From: CAISIP01 sp965278985
GTDB taxonomy: Bacteria > Pseudomonadota > Gammaproteobacteria > Burkholderiales > Burkholderiaceae_C
Length of the DNA stretch: 64,000 nucleotides
NCBI GenBank assembly: GCA_965278985.1
Contig: OZ257131.1
Coordinates: 3,782,001-3,846,000, forward strand
Direction: 5' to 3'
Below, one piece after another: positions 1-8,344 of this stretch. The notes below the pieces were generated by a model. The model saw only the letters and a program-made list of their open reading frames with translations. It had not been told where the DNA came from and made no database searches. The position numbers and the translations under genes were made by a program. Positions within the stretch are counted from its first letter, which is position 1; the number at the start of each line of letters is the position of its first letter.

Positions 1-83
1 TGGCCAAGGAAACCCTGGTGGAGATCACCCAGGCGGAATCCTTCGCGCCGATCTACGTGCGGCTGGCCTACACGGTGGCCTGA
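1..83 (+). CDS. 3' end of an unidentified protein (partial)
   Basis: An open frame runs in from the left edge and stops at TGA 81-83, leaving 26 readable residues that end in YVRLAYTVA. The alternating hydrophobic ending looks like a terminal beta strand, but that is only an impression. It converges on gpsA with nine bases between the stop codons. I do not recognise the family; too little is present to name it. Confidence 0.45.
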   Translation, partial: AKETLVEITQAESFAPIYVRLAYTVA

Positions 84-92
84 CGCCGCGGG

Positions 93-1130
93 TCAGGCTT
101 CGTCGCGGGCCTCGCGGCCCATGAGCTCCACCAACGCCTGCTGCGGCTGCCAACGGCCGTCGAGCACCGCCTCGACCGCCGTGGTGATGGGCATGTCCAC
201 GCCCAGCGCCTGGGCCCGCTGCACCACCGTGCGCGCGCAGTACACGCCTTCGGCGACATGCCCCAGCTCCTGCACGGCCTGCTGCAGGCTCTTGCCCTGC
301 GCCAGCGCGAGGCCGACCCGGCGGTTGCGCGAGAGGTCTCCGGTGGCCGTGAGCACGAGGTCGCCCAGCCCGCCGAGACCCATGAACGTATCGGCACGCG
401 CACCCAGCGCCGCACCCAGCCGGGCCATCTCGCTCAGGCCGCGCGTGATCAGCGCGGCGCGGGCGTTCAGGCCCAGCCCGAGGCCGTCGGACAGGCCGAT
501 GGCGATGGCCAGCACGTTCTTGACGGCGCCACCCACCTCCACACCCACCACGTCGTCGCTGCGGTAGACACGCAGGCTGCTGCCGTGGAAGACCTGCACC
601 AGCAGGTCGCGCAGCGCCGCGTCGGCGCTGGCGGCAACCACGGCCGTGGGCTGGGCCAGCGCCACCTCCTGCGCAAAGCTCGGACCGCTGAGCACGCCGG
701 TCCGCAAACCGGGCGCCACCGCGCGCTGCACCTCGTGCGGAAGCAGGCCCCAGGGAGATTGCGCATCCTGCGCCGGCTCGAAGCCTTTGCACAGCCAGAC
801 CACCGGCGCAGCAACGCCCCGCAGCTGCAGCAGCACGCTGCGCAGCCCCGCCACGGGTGTGGCCACCACGACCAGATCGGCCTGCGCCAGCGCTGCCGCA
901 GGATCGGCAGGCCAGGCCTGGACTTGCAAGGCATGAGGGAGTTCGACGCCCGGCAGGTACCGGTTGTTCAGGCGCGTCGACGCCATTGCGCGCGCCTGTG
1001 CGGCGTCGCGCACCCACAGGGCGACTTCATGGACACCGGCTGCGGAACGGCAGGCTGCCACTGCCAGGGCGGTGCCCCAGGCACCCCCACCGAGCACGGC
1101 GACCCGGGCGGCCTGCTTCGGCGATGCCAT
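93..1130 (-). CDS. gpsA: NAD(P)+-dependent glycerol-3-phosphate dehydrogenase
   Basis: Reduces dihydroxyacetone phosphate to sn-glycerol 3-phosphate in the cytoplasm, giving the backbone for phospholipids. The 345-residue product has the family's usual length. An N-terminal Rossmann motif GGGAWGT lies at residues 14-20, and the catalytic-lysine segment GGAVKNVLAIA follows near residue 200. It is the last gene of a minus-strand set (rhodanese, grxC, secB, gpsA), starting 21 bases after the secB stop. No strong Shine-Dalgarno sequence is visible before the ATG, so translation may depend on the upstream gene. The link with the ugp uptake operon at 23880-28765, which imports the same product, is metabolic rather than positional. 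Confidence 0.96.
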   Translation of the reverse strand: MASPKQAARVAVLGGGAWGTALAVAACRSAAGVHEVALWVRDAAQARAMASTRLNNRYLPGVELPHALQVQAWPADPAAALAQADLVVVATPVAGLRSVLLQLRGVAAPVVWLCKGFEPAQDAQSPWGLLPHEVQRAVAPGLRTGVLSGPSFAQEVALAQPTAVVAASADAALRDLLVQVFHGSSLRVYRSDDVVGVEVGGAVKNVLAIAIGLSDGLGLGLNARAALITRGLSEMARLGAALGARADTFMGLGGLGDLVLTATGDLSRNRRVGLALAQGKSLQQAVQELGHVAEGVYCARTVVQRAQALGVDMPITTAVEAVLDGRWQPQQALVELMGREARDEA

Positions 1131-1151
1131 CGCGCGGGAAAACCCGGCGCC

Positions 1152-1610
1152 TTATTGCGTGACGATCCTGGGGGCGTCGGCGGCGGCCTGGGCACGCTGC
1201 TGCTCGTACATGGCCTGGAAGTTGATCTCGGCCAGGTGCACGGGCGGGAAGCCGGCGCGCTGCACGATGTCGGCCACGTTGGAACGCAGGTAGGGGTAGA
1301 CGATCTGCGGGCAGGCGATGCCCATGATCTGTGCCATCTGCTCTTCGGGCACGTTGCGGATCTCGAAGATGCCGCCCTGCTTGGCCTCGACCAGGAACAC
1401 CGTCTTGTCCTTGATCTTGGTGGTCACAGTGGCGGTCACGCAGACTTCGTAGATGCCTTCGGCGGCGGCGTTGGCCTCCACACCCAGCTGAATGTCCACC
1501 GTGGGCTGTTCCTGCACAAGCAGGATCGCGGGGGAGTTGGGTTGCTCCAGCGACGCTTCCTTCAGGTAGACGCGCTGGATCTGGAAGACGGGGGTGTTCT
1601 GCTCGGCCAT
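1152..1610 (-). CDS. secB: Protein-export chaperone SecB
   Basis: Cytoplasmic tetrameric chaperone that keeps preproteins unfolded and hands them to SecA (the secA gene is at 52056-54830). The 152-residue protein shows the family core: a start like MAEQNTPVFQIQRVYLK, the segment QGGIFEIRN, and the CPQIVYPYLR region followed by a Pro-Pro-rich stretch and the LAEINFQAMY tail helix. The frame stays open upstream, but this ATG fits the N-terminus of known SecB proteins. It sits between grxC and gpsA, a neighbourhood often seen in proteobacteria. The 145-base gap upstream could hold its own promoter; I see a GATAAT-like element near 1710 without a convincing -35 partner. Confidence 0.96.
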   Translation of the reverse strand: MAEQNTPVFQIQRVYLKEASLEQPNSPAILLVQEQPTVDIQLGVEANAAAEGIYEVCVTATVTTKIKDKTVFLVEAKQGGIFEIRNVPEEQMAQIMGIACPQIVYPYLRSNVADIVQRAGFPPVHLAEINFQAMYEQQRAQAAADAPRIVTQ

Positions 1611-1718
1611 GGAATGGTTGCCTTCGGTTGGTGAAATGGGGTGCCGCGCCGCCGGCGAATGCGCATCGGTGAATGCGCGTCGAACCATGCCGGCCGCGGC
1701 CAGAGGCGGATTATCACC

Positions 1719-1734
1719 GGCTGCCAAGGCAGCC
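1719..1734. repeat. Short perfect inverted repeat between grxC and secB
   Basis: The arms GGCTGCC and GGCAGCC are separated by two bases, giving a tight stem-loop in the 145-base gap between the grxC stop and the secB start. There is no T-run, so it is more likely a processing or stability element than a terminator. Confidence 0.4.
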
Positions 1735-1755
1735 CGGCGACATCCGCAGGGATGC

Positions 1756-2016
1756 TCAGCCCGCCTGCAGGAGCGGTACGAGCCCGCCTTGCCGGTCGAG
1801 CGCGATCAGGTCATCGCAGCCGCCCACGTGGGTGTTGCCGATGAAGATCTGCGGCACGGTGCGCCGACCCGTGATCTGCATCATGGTGGCGCGCTGCGCA
1901 TCGTCCTCGTCCACGCGGATCTCCTCGATCTGCTGCACGCCCTTGGACTGCAGCACCTGCTTGGCGCGGACGCAGTAAGGGCAGTAGGCCGTGGTGTACA
2001 TCTTGACGTTCTGCAT
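1756..2016 (-). CDS. grxC: Glutaredoxin 3 (dithiol)
   Basis: Small glutathione-dependent disulfide reductase of the cytoplasm, 86 residues, the usual length. The dithiol active site CPYC is at residues 12-15. The cis-proline segment TVPQIFIG and the GGCDDL glutathione-binding motif follow. The ATG chosen gives a canonical N-terminus (MQNVKMYTTAY); the frame continues upstream only as overlap with the rhodanese gene. It starts 14 bases after the rhodanese stop, so the two are very likely co-transcribed, pairing a sulfur carrier with a thiol reductase. Confidence 0.95.
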   Translation of the reverse strand: MQNVKMYTTAYCPYCVRAKQVLQSKGVQQIEEIRVDEDDAQRATMMQITGRRTVPQIFIGNTHVGGCDDLIALDRQGGLVPLLQAG

Positions 2017-2030
2017 GCGGGTTCGTCCCT

Positions 2031-2438
2031 TCAGGCTTTCTCGACCGGAAGATTGGCGGCCTTCCAGGCGGCCAGGCCACCGGCCAGCGCACGGGACTGC
2101 TCGTAGCCCAGCTTCTTGGCGACGGCCAGCGCCCGGTTGGCGCGGGCGCCGGTCTGGCACACCAGGATCACCGGCAGCGACTTGTTCTTCACGGCGCCCG
2201 GCAGCTTGTCCTCCAGCTGCGCCAGCGGAATGCTCCGGGCACCGCCCAGGTGGCCGGCAGCGTATTCCTCCGGCTCGGACACGTCGACCACCACGGCCTT
2301 TTCGCGATTGATCAGCTGCACCGCGTCGTTGGGGCTCAGGCCGGTGACGGATGCGCCCTTGAGCATGGGCCACAGCAACATGCCACCGGAGGCGAGGGCC
2401 ACCAGGATCAGATGCCAGTTGTCGACGATGAATTTCAC
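2031..2438 (-). CDS. Membrane-anchored rhodanese-like protein
   Basis: A 135-residue single-domain rhodanese with an N-terminal hydrophobic anchor (about residues 6-26), so the domain probably sits at the cytoplasmic membrane. The candidate catalytic cysteine lies in LVCQTGARANRA, with CXXGXR spacing typical of the family. Substrate is unknown; transfer of sulfane sulfur is the family activity. I chose the GTG start at 2436-2438 because AAGGA lies eight bases upstream and the anchor begins there. It is first in the set rhodanese-grxC-secB-gpsA and diverges from gpmA. Confidence 0.88.
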   Translation of the reverse strand: MKFIVDNWHLILVALASGGMLLWPMLKGASVTGLSPNDAVQLINREKAVVVDVSEPEEYAAGHLGGARSIPLAQLEDKLPGAVKNKSLPVILVCQTGARANRALAVAKKLGYEQSRALAGGLAAWKAANLPVEKA

Positions 2439-2613
2439 GGTTGTCCTTGGGGATCGGCGCCGCGCGGGGCCCGCGCGGCAAACGCAGCATTTTAGAATGG
2501 GTGCGATAGAACCTTGGGCTGCGGGGCCGCAACGCTCCGCCGCCCCCACCCGCATCCTCCGGCCAGGGCCCGTCCGCGCCCTGCCGGCCACCAACTTCTT
2601 GCCTTCACGACCC

Positions 2614-3357
2614 ATGCACAAGCTCGTCCTGATCCGCCACGGCGAATCCACCTGGAACCTGGAAAACCGCTTCACCGGCTGGACCGATGTCGACCTGACC
2701 GAAACCGGCGTCGAGCAGGCGAAGTCCGCCGGGCGGTTGTTGCGCGAGGCAGGCTACGAGTTCGATTTCGCCTGCACCAGCGTGCTCAAGCGCGCCACGC
2801 GCACCCTGTGGCACTGCCTGGACGAGATGGACCGCACCTGGCTGCCCGTGACCCACAGCTGGCGGCTGAACGAGCGCCACTATGGTGCGCTGCAGGGGCT
2901 TAACAAGGCCGACATGGCCAAGCAATACGGCGACGCCCAGGTGCTGATCTGGCGCCGCAGCTACGACACGCCACCGCCGGCGCTGGAGGCCGGCGACCCG
3001 CGCAGCGAGCGCGGCGACATCCGCTACGCGGCGCTCCAGCCCAGCGAGATCCCGCTGACCGAATGCCTGAAAGACACGGTGGCGCGCGTGCTGCCCTTCT
3101 GGAACGAGACCCTTGCACCCGCCATCCTGGCCGGCAAGCGCATCGTGGTGGCGGCCCACGGCAACTCGATCCGCGCCATGGTCAAGCACCTCGACGGCAT
3201 CTCCGACACGGACATCGTCGGGCTGAACATCCCCAACGGCATCCCGCTGGTCTACGAGCTGGACGCGCAACTGCGCCCCCTGCGCCATTACTACCTGGGC
3301 GATGCGGCTGCCGCGCAGGCTGCTGTAGCGGCCGTGGCGGCCCAGGGCAAGGGCTGA
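2614..3357 (+). CDS. gpmA: 2,3-bisphosphoglycerate-dependent phosphoglycerate mutase
   Basis: Interconverts 3- and 2-phosphoglycerate in glycolysis and gluconeogenesis. The 247-residue protein has the catalytic RHGES motif (His9 is the expected phosphorylated residue), the NRFTGWTDVDL segment, the ERHYGALQGLNK loop that marks the cofactor-dependent enzyme, and the second catalytic histidine in AAHGNSIRAMVKHL. The start is the ATG giving MHKLVLIRHG; the open frame upstream is non-coding. A TAGAAT element at 2493-2498 in the 175-base divergent gap is a possible -10 box. Confidence 0.97.
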   Translation: MHKLVLIRHGESTWNLENRFTGWTDVDLTETGVEQAKSAGRLLREAGYEFDFACTSVLKRATRTLWHCLDEMDRTWLPVTHSWRLNERHYGALQGLNKADMAKQYGDAQVLIWRRSYDTPPPALEAGDPRSERGDIRYAALQPSEIPLTECLKDTVARVLPFWNETLAPAILAGKRIVVAAHGNSIRAMVKHLDGISDTDIVGLNIPNGIPLVYELDAQLRPLRHYYLGDAAAAQAAVAAVAAQGKG

Positions 3358-3487
3358 CGAGGTAAAGCCCGGTTACGCAATACCCGTTGACACGACCCCG
3401 TCGACCACGGAACCCCGGCGCAATCGCCGTGTCCAAGGTGTATATTGAAAGCAGGCGGGTTGGGCTCTCATGGCAAAGGGATTCGAT

Positions 3488-4930
3488 ATGGGTCAGAAAC
3501 TGAAAATCGCGGGTTGGGTCTCCATCGGCGTCGTCGCTGGTGCGTTGACCACGGTGTCGCTGCAGACGGTGGCCCGCGGCACGCTGGCACCTTTGCCGCT
3601 GGAGGAGCTCCAGCAGCTCGCCGCCGTCTTCAGCATGGTCAAGAGCGACTACGTAGAGCCGGTGGACGAGAAGAAGCTCATCACCGACGCCATCTCGGGC
3701 ATGGTGGCAAGCCTTGATCCGCACTCCCAGTATTTCGACAAGAAGTCCTTCAAGGAATTCCGCGAGGGCACCTCGGGCCGTTTCGTGGGCGTGGGCATCG
3801 AGATCACGCAGGAAGACGGCCTGGTCAAGGTGGTCTCGCCCATCGAGGGCACGCCGGCCTTCCGCGCCGGCCTCAAGACCAACGACCTGATCACCAAGAT
3901 CGACGAGACCGCGGTCAAGGGCCTGTCGCTCAACGACGCCGTCAAGCAGATGCGGGGCGAGCCCAACACCAAGGTCACGCTCACCATCCTGCGCCGCGAC
4001 GAAAACCGCACCTTCACCACCACGATCACGCGCGAGGAAATCCGCACCCAGTCCGTGCGCGCCAAGCTCATGGAGCCGGGGTATGCCTGGATCCGGCTCA
4101 GCCAGTTCCAGGAGCGCACCGTGGACGACTTCGTGCGCAAGGTCGACGAGCTGTACAAGCAGGACCCCAACATGAAGGGCATGGTGCTGGACCTGCGCAA
4201 CGATCCCGGCGGCCTGCTGGACGCGGCCGTGGCCATTTCCGCCGCCTTCCTGCCTGAGAACGTGAACGTGGTCTCCACCAACGGGCAGTTGGCCGAGAGC
4301 AAGTTCGTCTACAAGGCCTCGCCCGAGCACTATGCGCGCCGCGGCACGGGTGACCCGCTCAAGCGGCTGCCTGCGGGCCTGAAGAACATCCCGCTGGTGG
4401 TGCTGGTGAACGAAGGCTCCGCCTCGGCCAGCGAGATCGTGGCCGGCGCGCTGCAGGACTACAAGCGCGCCACGATCATGGGCAGCCAGACCTTCGGCAA
4501 GGGTTCGGTGCAGACCGTGCGCCCCCTGGGCCCTGACACCGGCCTGAAGATCACGACCGCGCGCTACTACACACCCAGCGGACGCTCCATCCAGGCCAAG
4601 GGCATCGTCCCCGACGTGATGGTGGACGAGACCGAAGCAGGCAACCTGTTCGCGGCGCTGCGCACCCGCGAGGCCGACCTGCAGAAGCACATCAGCAGCG
4701 GCCAGGGCGAAGAGCAGAAGGACGTCGCGCGCGAAAAGGCGCGTGAAGAGGCCCGCAAGCGCCTGGAAGAGGATGCCAAGAAGGCCAATGCGGCGGATGC
4801 CAACAAGATCCCCGAGTTCGGCTCCGACAAGGACTTCCCGCTGGTCCAGGCCCTCAACCAGCTCAAGGGCCGCCCGGTGCTCGTCAGCAAGACGCAGACC
4901 GAGCGCAAGGAAGAGCCCAAGGAGAACTAG
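3488..4930 (+). CDS. C-terminal processing protease, S41 family
   Basis: Periplasmic serine protease of the CtpA/Prc group, about 480 residues. It has an N-terminal signal or anchor (GWVSIGVVAGALTTVSLQTV), a PDZ domain around residues 80-180 (VGVGIEITQEDGLVKVV), and a peptidase core. The catalytic serine is in GSASASEIVAGAL, and the general-base lysine is a few residues further on in TFGKGSVQT. The last 60 residues are charged and helical. I chose the second ATG because AAAGGGA precedes it by about seven bases; an ATG at 3470 would add six residues. It is preceded by a TATATT element at 3441-3446. It follows gpmA and precedes the MoeB-type gene, all on the plus strand. Confidence 0.93.
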   Translation: MGQKLKIAGWVSIGVVAGALTTVSLQTVARGTLAPLPLEELQQLAAVFSMVKSDYVEPVDEKKLITDAISGMVASLDPHSQYFDKKSFKEFREGTSGRFVGVGIEITQEDGLVKVVSPIEGTPAFRAGLKTNDLITKIDETAVKGLSLNDAVKQMRGEPNTKVTLTILRRDENRTFTTTITREEIRTQSVRAKLMEPGYAWIRLSQFQERTVDDFVRKVDELYKQDPNMKGMVLDLRNDPGGLLDAAVAISAAFLPENVNVVSTNGQLAESKFVYKASPEHYARRGTGDPLKRLPAGLKNIPLVVLVNEGSASASEIVAGALQDYKRATIMGSQTFGKGSVQTVRPLGPDTGLKITTARYYTPSGRSIQAKGIVPDVMVDETEAGNLFAALRTREADLQKHISSGQGEEQKDVAREKAREEARKRLEEDAKKANAADANKIPEFGSDKDFPLVQALNQLKGRPVLVSKTQTERKEEPKEN

Positions 4931-4977
4931 GCTTCGGCCCCGCTGGGCGGCAACGGGGCGGGCCTCCACGGCAGCGC

Positions 4978-5745
4978 ATGAACGACGACCAGCTGCTGCG
5001 GTATTCGCGCCACATCCTGCTCGACGAGATCGGCATCGACGGGCAGCGGCGCATCGCCGACGCCCATGCGCTGATCATCGGCGCGGGTGGCCTGGGCTCT
5101 CCCGTGGCGCTGTACCTGGGCTCCGCAGGTGTCGGCCGGATCACGCTGGTCGACGACGACACGGTCGACCTGACCAATCTGCAGCGCCAGATCGCCCACA
5201 CCCTGCAGCGCTTGGGCGACGCCAAGGTCCACTCGGCCCGGGAAGCCATCGCCAGCATCAACCCCGAAGTGCGCGTGAAGACCGTGCAGGCACGCGTGGA
5301 TGCCAGCCTGCTGGACCCGCTGGTGGCCGCCGCCGATGTCGTGCTGGACTGCTGCGACAACTACCTCACGCGCCAGGCCATCAACGCCGCCTGTGTCCGG
5401 CATCGCGTGCCGCTGGTGTCCGGGGCGGCCATACGCTTCGACGCGCAGGTGGCGGTCTACGACAGCCGGGATGCCCGGTCGCCCTGCTACGCCTGCGTGT
5501 TTCCGCCCGACGCGCAGTTCGAAGAGACCCAGTGCGCCACGATGGGGGTGTTCGCCCCGCTGGTGGGCATCATCGGCAGCATGCAGGCCGCCGAGGCCCT
5601 GAAGCTGATGGCGGGGGTGGGCACGTCGCTGGCCGGCCGGTTGCTGATGCTCGATGCACGCCACATGGCATGGAACGAACTGCGGACCGAACGGGATGCA
5701 CATTGCAGCGTCTGCGCCACAAGCCGCATCGGGCCAGGCGGCTGA
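4978..5745 (+). CDS. moeB: Adenylyltransferase of the MoeB/ThiF/HesA family
   Basis: Activates the C-terminus of a ubiquitin-like sulfur carrier (MoaD or ThiS type) by adenylation, for molybdopterin or thiamine synthesis. The 255 residues include the nucleotide-binding GAGGLGSPVALYLGSAGVG, the segment DLTNLQRQ, and two zinc-ligand pairs, CYAC and CSVC, near the C-terminus. There is no rhodanese extension of the kind found in some homologues. MoeB and ThiF cannot be separated from sequence alone; MoeB is the commoner name for this architecture. Neither moaD nor thiS is nearby. Confidence 0.88.
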   Translation: MNDDQLLRYSRHILLDEIGIDGQRRIADAHALIIGAGGLGSPVALYLGSAGVGRITLVDDDTVDLTNLQRQIAHTLQRLGDAKVHSAREAIASINPEVRVKTVQARVDASLLDPLVAAADVVLDCCDNYLTRQAINAACVRHRVPLVSGAAIRFDAQVAVYDSRDARSPCYACVFPPDAQFEETQCATMGVFAPLVGIIGSMQAAEALKLMAGVGTSLAGRLLMLDARHMAWNELRTERDAHCSVCATSRIGPGG

Positions 5746-5806
5746 AATCGGCACTGCAGAAGACATCCGCTGCTACACTCTTTTGATACACCCCAGCCAT
5801 ATTCGA

Positions 5807-6592
5807 GTGAGCGAGATCCCTGCTTCCGCGTCGGTAGAAGTCCGCCATCTGCGCCTGGCGGATGCCCGGGCGCTGCTGGAACATGGCGGCTCCCCACCAC
5901 TGCCGGATGCCGAGGCAACGCCCACGGCCTATGTGCAGCAGCTGATCGACAGCCTCTGCGAGCTCTCGCTGAAGGATCCGCTGACGGGCCTGTTCAACCG
6001 CCGCCATTTCCTGAGCGTGCTCGAACGCGAGATCGACGTGGCTGCACGGACCGGCGAACCGGCCCTGCTGCTGATGGTCGACATCGACCACTTCAAGCGC
6101 ATCAACGACACCCGGGGCCATCTGGCCGGTGACGCCGTGCTGCAGGCCGTGGCCAAATGCCTGGCAGGCTGCATCCGCCCGATGGACACCCTGGCACGGT
6201 ATGGCGGCGAAGAGTTCGCCATCGTGATCCCCAATTGCCTGGCATCCGTGGGCCAAGCCGTCGCCGAACGCATCCGGCATGCCGTGGAGTCACTGGACAT
6301 TGCGGTCGGCATGGGCGACAACATGCGCGCCACCATCAGCGTGGGCGGCGCCTATGCGCCCGAATGGATACGCTCGACGACCGCCCTGTGGATCGAGCGC
6401 GCGGACAGCCAGCTCTACCGCGCGAAGAACGAAGGCCGCAACCGTGTGTGCATCGGCCACCAACAAGTCATATCGGTGAGTGCCGAGGAGAAGAGCCTGC
6501 TGTTCGGTCACCTGAGCGAAGGTGAGCCGGCATGGGTCGAGAGTACGATTTCCGAGCTCCCGGATAGCTCGGTGCATGAGGTTCGCAGATGA
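5807..6592 (+). CDS. GGDEF-domain protein (probable diguanylate cyclase)
   Basis: A protein of about 261 residues with a short N-terminal region (about 85 residues, no membrane segment or known sensor) and one GGDEF domain. The active site is GGEEF at about residues 132-136, and the inhibitory site RPMD lies five residues before it, so both catalysis and product inhibition look intact. DIDHFKRIND supplies the metal-binding aspartate. The likely start is GTG 5807-5809; an earlier in-frame ATG would lie inside the MoeB gene. Its stop overlaps the start of the next gene as ATGA, so synthesis of the two proteins is probably coupled. Confidence 0.88.
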   Translation: MSEIPASASVEVRHLRLADARALLEHGGSPPLPDAEATPTAYVQQLIDSLCELSLKDPLTGLFNRRHFLSVLEREIDVAARTGEPALLLMVDIDHFKRINDTRGHLAGDAVLQAVAKCLAGCIRPMDTLARYGGEEFAIVIPNCLASVGQAVAERIRHAVESLDIAVGMGDNMRATISVGGAYAPEWIRSTTALWIERADSQLYRAKNEGRNRVCIGHQQVISVSAEEKSLLFGHLSEGEPAWVESTISELPDSSVHEVRR

Positions 6593-7428
6593 ATGAAGAG
6601 CAGGCGGTCTCCGGGACCGCGCCGGAGGCTCCGGCTGCTCCGCCGATCAAGCCGCTGGGCAAGGTGATGGCCGTGACGAGCGGCAAGGGTGGCGTGGGCA
6701 AGACCTTCGTGTCCGCCAATCTGGCGGCGGCACTGTCCAAGCGCGGCCTGCGCGTGCTCGTGCTCGACGCCGACCTGGGCCTGGCCAACCTGGACGTGGT
6801 GCTCAACCTTTACCCCAAGGTGACGCTGCACGACGTCTTCACTGGCAAGGCCAAGCTCGAAGAGGCGATCATTCGCGCGCCGGGTGGCTTTTCCGTGCTG
6901 CTGGCCGGCTCGGGCATGGTGGAGTATTCGCGCCTGACACCGGAGGTGCGCGATGACTTCGTCCGCATCCTGACCGGGCTGATACCGCATTACGACGTGG
7001 TTCTGCTGGACACCGGCGCCGGCATCTCCGACGTGGTGCTCTATGCCGTGTCACTGGCGTCGGTGGTGCTGGTGGTCGCAACGCCCGAGCCCACGTCGCT
7101 GACGGACGCCTACGCCACCATCAAGGTGCTGGCCTCGCAGCAGAAGCGCGCCATGGTGCACCTGATCGTGAACCAGACCGCTCGCCTGGGGGATGGCCGC
7201 GCCATCACAGGGCAACTGCAACAGGTGTTGGACCGCTTCGTGGCGGCCGAACCCGGCAAGGGCGTGCGCCTGGTCCACATGGGAGACATCCCGGCCGACC
7301 CGAGCGTGCGGCAGGCCGTGATGCGCCGCCAGCTGCTGATGCAGGCCACGCCTGGCTGCCCAGCCGCTCTGGCGATGACCCAGCTGGCCGCCAAGCTGGA
7401 AGACACAGTGATCTCCAAGGACCACTGA
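6589..7428 (+). CDS. MinD/FlhG-type P-loop ATPase
   Basis: A 279-residue ATPase of the ParA/MinD superfamily. The deviant Walker A motif SGKGGVGKT is at residues 31-39, followed by LVLDADLGLANLDVVL and LLDTGAGIS. The LGLANLDVVLNLYPKVTL region resembles FlhG/FleN and MinD-like positioning ATPases more than plasmid ParA. No flagellar or min genes are in the window, so the target (flagellum, pilus, chemoreceptor array) is unknown. The gene overlaps the upstream GGDEF gene by four bases (ATGA), suggesting a functional link with cyclic-di-GMP. It converges on the DUF429 gene 29 bases away. Confidence 0.85.
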   Translation: MNEEQAVSGTAPEAPAAPPIKPLGKVMAVTSGKGGVGKTFVSANLAAALSKRGLRVLVLDADLGLANLDVVLNLYPKVTLHDVFTGKAKLEEAIIRAPGGFSVLLAGSGMVEYSRLTPEVRDDFVRILTGLIPHYDVVLLDTGAGISDVVLYAVSLASVVLVVATPEPTSLTDAYATIKVLASQQKRAMVHLIVNQTARLGDGRAITGQLQQVLDRFVAAEPGKGVRLVHMGDIPADPSVRQAVMRRQLLMQATPGCPAALAMTQLAAKLEDTVISKDH

Positions 7429-7457
7429 GACACGTCCCGGGCCGGGCAACCGGGCCG

Positions 7458-8321
7458 TCAGGCGCCCACGATCCAGCCTTCCAGTGGGTCCATCGTGGCC
7501 GGCAACCCATACCGCGGGGCGCCCTGGCGCCAGGCCCACGCCGCCTGCAGCAGGCACAACACCGCATCGAGATGGTCACCGCTGGCGTCCGTCACCAGCT
7601 GCTGCCGGTGCGTGTCCGTCAGCGCCAGGCCCACTTGCCAGGGGGTCCGTGCGGACTCCAGTGCCGCCACCAGGCGCTGCCGCTGCTCGAGGCGTTCGGG
7701 CGTCTGGCGCACCCGGTCATCGCTCTTGTAGCTCGCCCGCCCGATCACGGAGCGCGCCAGCAGCCCGGGGTAGGCTTCCAACGCCACGCGCTGGCCACCC
7801 CCGGCAGGATGCGTGGCCGCGGGCTCGGGCATCAGCCCCGGCAGGTGGACGCCGCCGCGAAGCAGCGGTGGCAGCCCTGCGTGCAGCATGTAGGCGACTG
7901 GTGGATTGACCCATTTCATCGACGGACTGGACCCGGCAGGGCCATCCGTGGCGCGGTGCGCGAACTTGCCGCCCACCGGCCGCGCCGCGCAGAAGGCCTT
8001 GAAGTCAGCGCGGATCCGCGCCCGGTCCAGGCTTGCATAGTGCGCGATGCATGCCGCCCATTCCGTGGGCCAGCCCAAGGTCGCCACCAACTCGCGCGGC
8101 AGTCCGAACGGGAAATCGAAACCTCCGATCCATTCCCCGGGCTGCGCGGCCCATTCTGTGTAGGCCTCCAGGCTCTCCAGCCGTTGCAGCCCCTGCAGAC
8201 GTACGCGCCCGTCTTGCCATCGGCCCAGCGCCAGGACGATGGGCTTGCGGCGCGTGGGCCGGCTGCTGAAGTCGCAGCCGATCAACAAAGGGGAATCCGG
8301 CAAGGCCGGGGACGTCGCCAC
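7458..8321 (-). CDS. DUF429-type protein of unknown function
   Basis: About 287 residues with the features I associate with DUF429: an early GCDFSS segment (a beta strand with acidic residues as in RNase H-like folds), FDFPFGLPREL, GKFAHRATD, VALEAYPGLLAR, and GDHLDAVLCLLQAAWA near the end. The family is proposed to have a nuclease-like fold but no established reaction. The start is uncertain; GTG 8319-8321 gives a plausible N-terminus just before the first strand. It lies 23 bases downstream of the BLUF gene on the same strand. Confidence 0.72.
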   Translation of the reverse strand: MATSPALPDSPLLIGCDFSSRPTRRKPIVLALGRWQDGRVRLQGLQRLESLEAYTEWAAQPGEWIGGFDFPFGLPRELVATLGWPTEWAACIAHYASLDRARIRADFKAFCAARPVGGKFAHRATDGPAGSSPSMKWVNPPVAYMLHAGLPPLLRGGVHLPGLMPEPAATHPAGGGQRVALEAYPGLLARSVIGRASYKSDDRVRQTPERLEQRQRLVAALESARTPWQVGLALTDTHRQQLVTDASGDHLDAVLCLLQAAWAWRQGAPRYGLPATMDPLEGWIVGA

Positions 8322-8344
8322 GGCCGCGGGCGAGGCGCGAGGTT

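Noticed and set aside
3387..3446. TTGACA (3387) and TATATT (3441) as one promoter for the S41 protease
   Set aside because: The two elements are 48 bases apart, far outside promoter spacing; only the TATATT could be relevant, and it lacks a -35 partner.
4978..5806. Possible MoeB-GGDEF fusion, because the GGDEF frame is open back to 5654
   Set aside because: The frame overlaps the end of MoeB in a different reading frame. The GTG at 5807 gives a start after the MoeB stop and is more natural.
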